64,000 nucleotides of DNA from the NCBI GenBank assembly GCA_965153455.1, contig OZ234500.1, positions 3,224,001 to 3,288,000 of the forward strand, read 5' to 3'. The stretch comes from Sphagnum compactum (taxonomy: Eukaryota > Bryophyta > Sphagnopsida > Sphagnales). The notes under the pieces were generated by a model, which did no database searches, had not been told where the DNA came from, and saw only the letters and a list, made by a program, of their open reading frames with translations. Numbering within the stretch: the first letter of the stretch is position 1; every line of letters begins with the position of its first letter. Positions 37,591-48,479 of this stretch are shown one piece after another. Both the position numbers and the translations under genes were made by a program.

Positions 37591-39080
37591 GGGCCTCCAT
37601 TGCATTGACAAACTCATCTTAGCCTTACCCTTCCTAGTCCCAGTCTCCAAGCACTTGGTGGCATCTGCTCAGGTCGTACAAGAAGTACAAACCCATGTTT
37701 TTTATATGAAGACCAAAATTCCCAAAAGTATGTTAGATCTAGATAGTGTTCAATGGCATAGTTTTCCACCTCCTCACAAGAAATAACTAATTCATAAAAT
37801 GTAACAAAGCATTTTCAATCTAATGTCACATTAATTGTGGATGTGTAGGTAGTGGGAATATATTTCAAGCTACGTCGTGTTTGCGACCAGTGTCACTGTT
37901 AGAATGAGATGAACCTTTTAGGAGTGACGATTGTTAAACCTAATGATAATAGATGTAGTTTGAATACTTATTTGTGTATTCTTGCACTAACTTTGGTATG
38001 CCATTCAATTTTTCATTTTTTTGCAATATTTCATCTTCTTCAACATGTTCTAATTTGTTTGCAAATGTTGGAATCGCTATTTTCAGCTCTTCTTTAGTTT
38101 CAATTGTTGGAAGAACTTCTTCTACCTCCTTGATCTTATATGCAACCAACTCACCATCTAATCCCTTATTGATCCCATTATGTACTCTTTAAAAATCTTT
38201 CAAACTTCTGTAACAAACTTCCTGCTTCTTGTGACATACTTAGTTCAAAACTACAACCTTTACTCTAAGAGTGTAAAGCCATATGAAATATGCTCTTGCC
38301 TTGTTGTTGCCTTGGCTTTGGTGGGAATCCATTGTAAGAATTGTGGAGAGAAATTTTTAATGGACTTACTTGGTTGTTGATCCAATGGTATCCAATGTTT
38401 GACCTATATTAATTGAGTTGTTTTCTATGTGGGGTCTTTTTCTTGTTTTTTGGTTCACCCAAGGATTAATTCTTAAACATTTCTCAATTTTTTTTACATA
38501 ATCCTTTCAATTCACAATCACCTCATTGTTTTTGAATGTTACTTTGGACGCTTAGTATCGAACACAAAATTGCACATAAGTAAGCAGGCCATGTGTGTGA
38601 TCCCAAATGCTCACATTTTAAAGTTAGCATTTTTGCCCATTATTCCCGAACAATAAATTATCCAAAGACATTCAGAATTTTAAAATTTTCAGAATAGAAG
38701 AATTTGGCCGAATGTTCGGTCATGGGTGTCCATTTGGACAGAAACCAACTCAAAAGAATTTGTGAATTTGGATTCATTGGGGTTTTTGATTGGGTCAAGT
38801 GTAGAGGAGTAAACAGTACATTGATTTTGAAGTTGTAGATGGAAAGGTTTCAGGATGAGAGTAGAGAAGGATTGTATTTATCCTTTAAAAACAAAGGAAT
38901 GTACAGAGGAATCTTTTTTGCCAATTGCAGTGCGATGCTTGAAGCAAAGGTTTGATACCCAGTATTGGTGAAGAGGAGCTTCTTTGTACTAAATTGTGGC
39001 AGGAGATGAGGTTGGGCTGTGAAGGTGTGGCAAGGTAGCCAGAGGAAGGAGAAGGGAAAGGGAAAGGCAAATACCTAGTA
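37591..39080. other. Region upstream of SKL2
   Basis: AT-rich transposon-flanking DNA runs to about 38.6 kb, then moderate-GC sequence that should contain the SKL2 promoter and leader. I see no unambiguous TATA box at a fitting distance. Overlapping ORFs of 60-80 codons on both strands (37.5-38.4 kb) have no recognisable motif. Confidence 0.5.
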
Positions 39081-42000
39081 ATGGCAGGAATCAGTGGTGA
39101 TGTTGCTGCTCTTGTCGTCGGGGGTGGTAGCTACTCCATCACAATCTTCAACCACTGCATCTGCTGCACACGCTCGGCAAGTGTCAGCTGCTTCTCTCCT
39201 CGTATTTGCTTGTCTTCTTCTTCTTCAACCTCATTTTGTCGTTTGCCCCGCCGGTTTGCTCTCTCCGCTTACCCCATGGTGAAAACGGCTCCAATTCCTA
39301 CTGGCCGTGTTTCCGAACTCTTTGGATTTGTTGGTGATTTACGGTCAAATGTGTACTGCGGCGGTGCCCAACTCAATTCTTCGAGTCACCACGAGGTATT
39401 TTTCCATTTTCTTTCGCATCGATTAATTTCTTTTTTCTTCTTAAAAACTGGCAATCCAGAAATTGGGAGATGGGATTGCGATGGGATTGCAGCTCGAAAC
39501 CCTACCAAAATTTGAGCGACGAAGTGAGGCGGAGCTTCATCTCCTTTTTTCTGGCTTTCTTTCAGACACTTTAGTTGAATTGTGTATTCAGGGATGTTTG
39601 CCCATTGGAAATCAGGAGTCCTTTTGAGTTGAAATACATTCTTGATGTTGATTACAATGCTGCAGGAGTGTCTAAACCCTAAACCCTACAAAAGTTTGAG
39701 ACAGTCACAGACATATGATACAAAACATCAAATAACTTCTATATTGCAGAGAGCCAATAATGATGATGACAGAGATAGATGATGTTTGAATGGTCTCATT
39801 GTCACAGAATTTGGAGTGGGCAGTTTCGTGATGATGGTGCAGAGGTGGAGGTGCGGGTACCCATTCCAGTGGATATGGAAGGAAGTGATGGTGCAGCTGT
39901 GAGTGCACGACACATGCAAGTTGACACACAAGACACAACACTCTCCATAGCAGTACAAACCTCACAGGGTGTGCAGCTCCTCTTCTCAGCACCACGCCTC
40001 TATGGCCGGGTCAAGACTTCTGAAACTATCTGGTATACATTTGGCTCTGCAATCATTTTGTCATAGGAGACCAGTGATTGGAGATGATGATTCTCAGGAT
40101 AATCAGTGGACACAATATCTCTGGTAAAGAGGAGCTTGTGTTATAAGGGGATTTCTGATGCAGGATTTTCTTAACTAGGAGTTGATTTTGGCTTTCATCA
40201 GTGTAAGAGATTGCATGGCTTAGTGGAGACCAAGTTTGACTTATGGATGTTCAGCGGTTGAGGAAATGCACTGAGTGACAGAATGTGAATAATATCCACA
40301 GAGTCATTGTTGTTTAGGTGACAGGAGTCGGAGTCAACATTGTCATGATTTGATCCAATTGAGCAACCTGGATGACATTACAGATATCTGAAAAAATGGG
40401 TTGTGTGTGGTGGCAGGTATGTGGATGACAATGAGATTATTCTCAGCTTGAAGAAGATGGACACAGACTTAAAGTGGCCTGCCCTGCTAGAAGGGTGGAC
40501 ATCCTTAACAACAGGTGTGTCAGAACTGCTTAAGGGCACATCCATTTATGTCGTTGGTGCATCCACCACCATCAACTGGGCTGTTGCCAAGGAGCTTGCC
40601 ACGGGGCTAGGGTATGTATTCTTGTTTCACCTTTTCATACTGTGGGTCTGTATGTGTTGGTGGAATTGCATGTCGAGTTCATGTATTTTGAGTGGTGGTG
40701 TTCAAACTGTATCCAGCATTTCCTTGAAATTCTAAAACCACGGCTTCACAGCTATGTACCGTTGCAGACAGAGCTGCTAATGCAGGAGCTCACAAGCAGG
40801 TCACCAAGTGAATGTGAGTGTGGTCCTCACCTCTCTGACTTTTTTGGTTCCCGTTTGCAACTAGTGTGTTGAAATTAAACTAGGGTTTTTCCAGTAGCTT
40901 CAAAAGCTTGTCCATGTGGCTCTGATACTTCGGGCTTTACGTCACATGAACTTCTCAGCATGTGGCCTAATGGTGTGGGGTTGGTTAATGCAGTGGCAGC
41001 AGCAGAAGGTGATAAGTCAGTGACTGAAGCAGAAGATATGATTCTGAGTAGCCTTAGTTCGTACGCTCTCTTCTTTCCAACTTGTTGGGTTTTTGTCATT
41101 GTTTGGGATCATGTTAATTTAGTTTATCCCTGCCCTCCTGTTGACTGCCTGTGACAACCTCTTTTTCACAGAGATGTATGTTACTTTGGAGGTGGTCACA
41201 GTTTGAGGGTGGCTGCATTGTTTGGAAAAAAAAACTTCTGGATACTGGCATAGAGTTCATCTGCACATTTAGCATGGAATTATTTACACATCAGTTTTCT
41301 GAAATGGCCATTTGTGTGACTATTGCAATGTATGTGAGAATTGTGTTGCTGATATAAAAGAGGTTTTACGGGTGCAGGCATGTACGCTGTGTTGTGGCAA
41401 CATTGGGAGGTCATCAAGGCATTGCAGCCCAAAATGTTGGCTGGAATGGTTTGCATGCTGGGTTCACAGTGTGGTTATCCCAAAGCAATGCAGCAGGTAC
41501 TATTTGCCCCTAGCCATTTCCTGTAGAGAAAGAGAAGATGCTGAACTAACAATCTGGTAATGCAGTTCCACATACAAGTTATCAGAAGGTGAAATCTGCT
41601 GAATTGTTTCATGAAAATACTTTATTTGTGAAACATTGTGATATTTTTGTTGTGAATGAAGAGTTTCTAACCAAATCATAGGATTTTTTCAACAATTTGC
41701 TGCTGATACATGCCTGCACCAGCTGCATTCATCAATCAGAACTGACCATCTGCTGAGATTTGTGGGGGGAAATGGTCTATGGGTCAGTTAAGACTTGTGG
41801 TTAATCATATCCATGTACATGATATTAACATGGGTTTATATCATGGAGTCTAGTTCAATTAGGCTTAGAATATTTTGTATTTTTTTACACTGGGGTCTCC
41901 TCTTCTTCCTGTTTGCTGATATATTGTTGGATCTGAAATCTTTCTACCTTACTATTGGGTCATCTCTCGATTCTATTGAGGTCGATTTAAATCATGGGGA

Positions 42001-42733
42001 TGTAGAAGTTCTCATTACTCAGGAATGTGTATTAGAACATTTTGCAAATCAACCTCCCAATGCAGTGCAGCCCAAATTGATGACATTACTTCTGTGGCTC
42101 GACAGATGAGGTAGCAGCAGAAGAGGAGGCGGCAAAAGCAAAGCAGGAGGGTGTGGAGGCCTATGCACAGGCTGATGTGGTAGTAGCACTGGCAGGATGG
42201 GATGAAAACTCAGCAAGGCCTGCTGCTGAGGGCTCATTGAGAGCCCTCAAATACCTACTTGAGGCTGATAAGGAGCTTCCTGGTCAGTCAGTAGGACTCC
42301 ACCTCCCCTTTGAGGATCACACAGATACAGGATGGAAGTCCTTTAACAAATATGTTCAAGCTCTTTGTTGTCAAGAGAACTGATACTTTGTTCCATACAC
42401 TAGCACAATGGATTCAACTTTTTGAGTTGTTCTGAAGGTGTCCTAATTTATCCATTTGTGTTCTCAAAGTTTCCAAGCACATCAGTGAGAACAAGCGCCT
42501 CAATAAAAACTTGTGTTAAAAGTCACCAACAAGTTCAAATCAATCTTCATGTTCAGTAAATGGCAAGGATTTGATTTGTTCAAACACCTAATCACTCCAG
42601 TTATTTTGTTACAGGAAAGAAGAGCTTGTATTTACGTCTAGGATGCCGGGGTGATTGGCCCAATATCATGCCACCAGGCTGGGATCCTGCAACAGGGAAG
42701 CAGCAGCAACCAGGGAAAGCTATTGCACTGTGA
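39081..42733 (+). CDS. SKL2: Shikimate kinase-like 2, chloroplast, catalytically inactive (eight exons)
   Basis: Exons: 39,081-39,395; 39,824-40,032; 40,417-40,611; 40,752-40,813; 40,994-41,060 (or from 40,895); 41,378-41,496; 42,106-42,282; 42,615-42,733. All introns are GT-AG and every junction keeps frame, giving 420 residues (453 with the longer exon 5). Residues 1-65 are Ser/Arg-rich, like a plastid transit peptide. Exon 2 carries a CS/p23-like beta domain (FRDDGAEVEVRV; KTSETIWY). Exons 3-8 match plant SKL2 (SLKKMDTDLKWP; LLKGTSIYVVG; ADVVVALAGWD; LGCRGDWPNI; PPGWDP). True shikimate kinases have a Walker A GxxGxGKT. Here the site reads GASTTINW, with no Lys, so ATP-dependent phosphorylation of shikimate is not expected. 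The family's role is unclear; plastid location is inferred from the leader. Start: first ATG of the open frame; ATG 39,276 (residue 66) is an alternative. Confidence 0.93.
39669..39690. promoter_or_regulatory. Tandem telo-box in SKL2 intron 1
   Basis: Two adjoining copies of 'ctaaaccc' (taaaccctaaaccctac) lie in intron 1. Short telomere-like motifs (telo-boxes) are known in plants near the 5' ends of genes, where they can bind Myb-like factors. A single 'aaaccctac' also occurs near 39,500. A functional role here is inference. Confidence 0.4.
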
Positions 42734-45700
42734 GATGGTCTCACTGTATTCTTCTGTGCTTCAATTGAACTTTTTGGTAAATTGAATCATAGGCACTGAC
42801 ATGAAAGATCTATATATGTATGCATATCTCTCTCTGTGCTCTTTTTCTCCATGCTATTCCTTGTGAGAGTTCCATGGCCAAGTTTCTGAGGAGTCGTGAT
42901 TAATCTGCATTGGATTTTTGCATCACAAAAAGGGATTTTAGGGAGTGTATTTTGGGCTTCTATGTGCATGGTTTTTATTCCATTGCAGATTTCACTTGCA
43001 CAATGATTTAGTTACCCAACAAGGGCAGTGATAACATCAGCCTATCCAGTTGCCTGGCAATTGGGTTATAGCATTCTAGATTACTAGACAGAATGTGCAT
43101 TTGACACAACTGTTACAACAGAATCTTGTTCAGAAGGTGCAGCAAGACAAACAAGATTACTAGTGATTTGAATCATTAACACAAATTCAGGTTCAATGTT
43201 TGTCAATCAAGTTCTTTGAACTGTTTCTATGCCAGGTTTACTGCTAAAAACACACCAAGTAAATGTTGAAGATGCATAAAAGACAAAAATCCTCATGCTG
43301 TCCTGCTGGTCAGTCCCCACTGAAAGCTGAAATACTTCTGCTCCCCTCCATCTCCTCTCACTGATCACCACCACATACAATTCCCAACTTACCATCCCCA
43401 AGTTAAAAAGCTCCGTGATACTCCCCAATTGGCTGGCTTGGTGCCATTGCATGAAACACCATTACACCCAAGAGAACAAAATGGATCACAGAGCTCACTA
43501 CCCACACTTGCTGTTACTACAAAAAGCTCAGATGCTGATAGCTTACTGCTTTCTAAAGACAACACTATATTATCCATTCCAGCAAATTATTGATATTGTG
43601 AATGTTGGGCAGTAGATCTCTCACAGACCAATATCTCCACCAGTAACAATCTTGTACCTGTCAAGTTTGAGATGAGAGCCTGTTAGGAACTCAAATTCAA
43701 ACAAGGTTCCACATACATTCTCAGAAGCAAATACCATAAGATAAATATAAGGACAAAGAAGTGTAAAAGCCCTAAGAGCAGCTCCAGCTGCAGGAGCAAA
43801 AATGAACACTGCTGCTATTTCTCATGCAGTGCCACTTTCTAGTTGCCAGATCATTTTGGCAACATGGAAGAGCAACCTACACTCAAGGTTGAGAGTTTGC
43901 ATGGCCATTTGGCTAACACATGCAAAAATGTAACCTCGTATATGAATTGTTCAAGCTTTTAATTGTTTGCGTTATCAATGGCAGTGTGTCAAATTGTGTA
44001 ACTTCACTACAACACACTCATTTGAAGGTACCATAGTTCAACAGCAGCTTTGACACATGTTTATCAAATGATTTACTTAATTTTGAAGATTCCATGTTGA
44101 AAATTTGAATGTTCCAAGAGTTTCTTTATTTTCCTTCACAAAATTTTGAAAAAAAAAATCTTTTGAGAATTTCAACATTTCTACTCATAGTATAATTTGT
44201 GCTATGGTATTCAGCAAAAGTAGTCCTGGGGGCATTTCACCTTTTATGAAAAGTAGTTCATATGCCGATAAATCAATTATCATGTTGTGAGTTTATGATT
44301 GTGTTTTACAACCTGACATGATCATCAAATTTGAGATTTGGCAAAAGGTGAGGAGAGAGAGAGTCATTTACACAAATGGGTAGAATGTGTGAACCAACAG
44401 ATGAGATTCCTCAAACTCCCATTTACACATTTCTTAATTTTGATCTTGAGATTCTTAATAGAACCCAATTTGAAGATGAAAATTGTGTCCAAATTGGGTA
44501 ACATTGAACGCCATTGAAAAGATCTCCAAAAAGGCTTTGAAATATTGGAGTTGCATGTTATAATCAAAGTCATTTAAAAAAGGTCATGGGTTTTTAAAAT
44601 TTAAAGACACTAAATATCTAGGCAACTTGAATAGGGATGCACTGACATATTTAAGGAATTTTGGGAATTTGTATTAAGCATGTAATATTTCCGGTGACAT
44701 CTAGAAATATATATATAGAGAAATAGTGCCTCATATACAGGTTTGATCTATGGTAAATCCATGATGGGTCCAAATTCTAAGTTTTAGTTGCTTTGGGCAA
44801 GAGAAGGGTCTTCAACTAATAATATAACGTGTCATTGATGCATATCTAAACTCTTATTGAGATCTAATTGCAAGGAGCTAGGGAGTGCATTCAAAGTTTG
44901 TGAAATAGAAATTGCATGGGTTTATAAAGGAATTACTAGTGATATTAATTGGCAAACCCAAGCCCTACATTGTGCATTGTGTTGCTTTTTAATACTTTGA
45001 ACATTGCCTTGATTTTCATTCTTTTGACCTTGAGAAAGTTGATGAAGTTCATTTGGAAAACTTTGTATGATCATATTCTTGTGTATGGTTTATCATGGTT
45101 ATGCACATCAACCCGTTTGTTTCTTCGTATTCATGGAGTTTGGTTTGTTTTTTTGGATTTGGAACATAATGATGATTTGGCTTTTGAGTCCAATTGATTG
45201 TTTCTCCTTGCATATCTTTTCACTTTTCTTTCAACCATGAACTTGTGTGATCGAACCAAACAAAATTAGAACAATTTCCTTTAGCCCAAAAGGTCATTTC
45301 TTATGCACCTACACAATGTAAACTATTGTTGGTTGCTTCAAAAAAATCTTTTATGCATTAGACATCTCACTTGCTACCACACTGCCATTAGGGTTTGGCA
45401 TTTATTATTTCAAAAGTGAAATGGCCCAAAAAAAATTAATTATGTACCACCTTGTGTCAAAATTGTTTTAAATTAATTGTTGTAAATGTCGAAAAATGAA
45501 AAAATGAATTTAGGGTTTAAGGTAGCAAAGCCACTAAGGAGAAAAATGATCTTGCCAAGGAGCTTGCTAAAGTCAAAAGAAAACATGTTGATAATTTGAT
45601 GCATTGATGGAAGAACGTAGTACTAGCAACAAAGGAGGAGGAGGAGAAAGGTCATTATTGTCCAAGGACGATGTCAACTTCTCACAAGAACATTGTCAAC

Positions 45701-46033
45701 AAATTTCACCACCTCTCGTGAAACCAAGCCAAGGTTAGTAGGTCACAAAATATCTTGGTCTTATAAATAGTTACATGTTGAACTTGGGCACCTTTTAATA
45801 AAAATAGGCTCTAGAGAGGTACTAGAAGTGGCGATGAAAATCTTTGGAACCTTCGTAGGAAATGAAAAGGTGGTTATGAATGGGGCAAACTTTGCAATGG
45901 ATGTTGTTGTCATCAAGCCTTTGAATGTACTTCTAGTTAGTAGTAAAATTGCCTTTTGTTTAATCCCTAGATCTTCAAACTTTAAAAGAGAACGATTCTT
46001 CAAAATTGCTAGCTCTTACTATCAAAGGCCAAT

Positions 46034-46216
46034 ATGGTAACCAACCCGGTCAAAGAAGAAAATAGTGGTAGTTCTAGCCATATTCCCAACAATGGTCACT
46101 CATGGGGAAGTGTAGTAGTTGGGAAGGGTGGTGGAAACATAACACGTGAAGTTTGCCAAAGGTGTGGTACTAGGGGTAACATCAAACAAGATTTTCTATT
46201 TGTTTCACAAGGATGA
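46034..46216 (+). pseudogene. Possible retrotransposon gag zinc-knuckle remnant
   Basis: The plus-strand frame contains CQRCGTRGNIKQDF, which resembles a CCHC knuckle (C-x2-C-x4-H-x4-C) with His replaced by Asn and the last Cys by Phe. It follows a Ser/Gly/Asn-rich stretch as in copia gag proteins. No other retrotransposon domain was found close by, so the assignment is weak. Confidence 0.35.
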
Positions 46217-48019
46217 TATATTGGATGTTTCATTATTACATCTGTGTAAGGATGCATTCTTGTGAAAGGGTGTTGAGCTCCTTTCTGGAGTCTCTTATTT
46301 CGTTTATCATTGAATTTGTGATATTGCCAACAAGTGTCTATGGTGATTCATTGATTGTGACTACACCGATGTAAAACTCTTATTTAAACTTTTTTCCATT
46401 CGTTACACCACTTAGATGCTCCAGATACACTCGAATACTTTTAGGATATATTGGTGTCGAAGCATTCTTGGAAAAGCACATCTTGTTTAGCACTGTAATT
46501 GCTCAACTCCTTGCTTACATTTTGATGTGAAATCAGCTGCTCTCGTAGTTTGAGAATGTGACTTATTTTGGGTAATCCATCATTATAAATAGTACGTAAA
46601 GAGTCGTATAAAACACACATAACCAAACAAATTGCGTCAAATACGTAAATTGATCTAGTTGAGGCATTTTTAATTTTTTTTTGCTGAGTTAAATGTTTAT
46701 TAAATTACAAGGAAAAAAAAAATTCTTCTCTGAGTCCTTAATGCTAAAGCTTTTTAAGCAAAACATGCCGCCAAACAGGCCGCAGTCATAAAACTTGGGT
46801 CACATGATTTATTGTGCCACCCACCCCTATGCAAACAACAATAAAAGGAGAGAATTGTTGCTCTTATAACTAATATTTATTAATCATCAAGCACCTTTGT
46901 GTTTTGCCTTAAAGTGTTTTGATACTATTCTATTTGTTTTTGCATTTCTTACATTTTTTGAATCTATGGATCTAGTTGTAAACCTCATGCGGTGTTAATT
47001 GTCACCTTTTGTTTGTTTGGTGGATATGTTCAAAAAATTGAATTAGTCTAAAATGTGGGTGTGGTTGAACATCTAATGCAATTCATGCGAAATGATCTAC
47101 TACAAGATGGTGGCAAGAAGGTGGCTAATGTGATTACACACCATACCAAGCTAGCTAGGGTGATTGTTGCAATAGATATTTTGAATACCTCAACCAGTTT
47201 GTGCACCTCGGAAGCCTATGTTCATTATATGAATAGTTGCAAAAAGCTCACAAAGGCAAAATAAAACTAAAGGAGACGATGGTAGTTTGAAAGAATGTGA
47301 CAAAATAGTGGAAAAGATGCATGCAAAATATGAAATAATTGCAAATTTTCACTCATAGTTAAGGTTAAGAGATGTGTGCACACATGAACAAGTGATCTAT
47401 TGAATTGGGTGGGTGGTTGATAGCTCCAATCTCGGGAAGACGTTGAAGGAGAAAGAATTGGATGAACAAGATTTAATTAAGCTTTAAAAGATCATTGTGA
47501 ATGAAAAAATAAAGATCCAAAAAATGACATGGATCTGATTGTGCCAAATGCCATATGAAAATGGAAAGAATGTTGTGCCTATTAAAAAATCATTTGCACA
47601 CAACAATCATGAGGGACTAAGTGGACCCACATTGTATAATTTTGCATTTGTTTAGCCTTCAAAGGTTAAAGTGAATTACACTATGATGAATAAATGTTGT
47701 ATTGAATACACCTATAATTTGTTTTTAATAAGATTGGAGATGCACCACTAGGCTGAAAATGGCAACATAGAAGTGTATTTGGAGATTGGTTGTAAAACAT
47801 ACTTATTGAATGCTAGGTAATTTTGTAATAAAAACCCTCAAAGAAAAGCCAACATTCAAGTCTTGAAAAGAGCCAACATCTGAGTCTTGAGTTTAACATT
47901 GGAGGTGAAGAGGATTAATTAACAACTTGCACCTGCATGAACATAATTGGAGCATCTTGCAACACATAGGTGGAGAAGGAATGTTTGCAAATTATTTTAA
48001 TGTTTATGGGTTACACAAC

Positions 48020-48370
48020 AACAGCATGGTGGTAGCAACAACAATGCAATGGAAGTATCACAGTGGTAGTAACATTAGCACAACATGTTATTGATAGCAA
48101 TGGCAACATAGTAGTAGCAATAACAGTGCAATGGAAATATCAGAATGGTAGTAACATTAGCATAACAACATGTTGGTAGCAATGGCAACATAGTGGCAGC
48201 AATAGTAACAACACAATGGCAACACTATGGTAACACAACAGCAACAACACCATAATAGCATAACAACAATAGCACAGTGGTAGCACAACAACAGTTCATG
48301 ATGGCAACATGGTAACACAACAACGACCATTCAATAATAATGGCAACAATTAATGGAGGTGTGCAACCCT
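48020..48370. repeat. AAC/AGC-rich tandem repeat with higher-order duplication
   Basis: Interspersed 'aacaac', 'agcaac', 'gtagcaa' and 'ggcaacat' words fill the block. A longer unit of about 85 bp (gcaatggaagtatcac ... tagcaatggcaacatag) occurs twice, at about 48,035-48,110 and 48,125-48,197, with substitutions. It lies just past the 3' end of the transposase relic. Confidence 0.75.
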
Positions 48371-48479
48371 TTAATTTTCTTCCATGTGCATTGTTGAAAC
48401 TTGAATAATAGAGGTAGTAATGACAATAGTAACAGCTATTGAACATTGACATTCAAGCATTGTTCCATGATTTCAAGCA

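Larger units (their letters stand above)
42734..48479. other. Region downstream of SKL2, then AT-rich repeat DNA
   Basis: The first 1.1 kb is moderate-GC and probably holds the SKL2 3' UTR. A minus-strand segment at 43,621-43,809 has exon-like edges (see findings). From 44 kb the DNA is AT-rich with short unrecognised ORFs, a possible gag zinc-knuckle remnant near 46.2 kb and an AAC/AGC-rich repeat at 48.0-48.4 kb. Confidence 0.45.

Noticed and set aside
39094-39282. Alternative-frame ORF overlapping SKL2 exon 1
   Set aside because: It is a shadow of exon 1; only the 39,081 frame joins exon 2 in phase.
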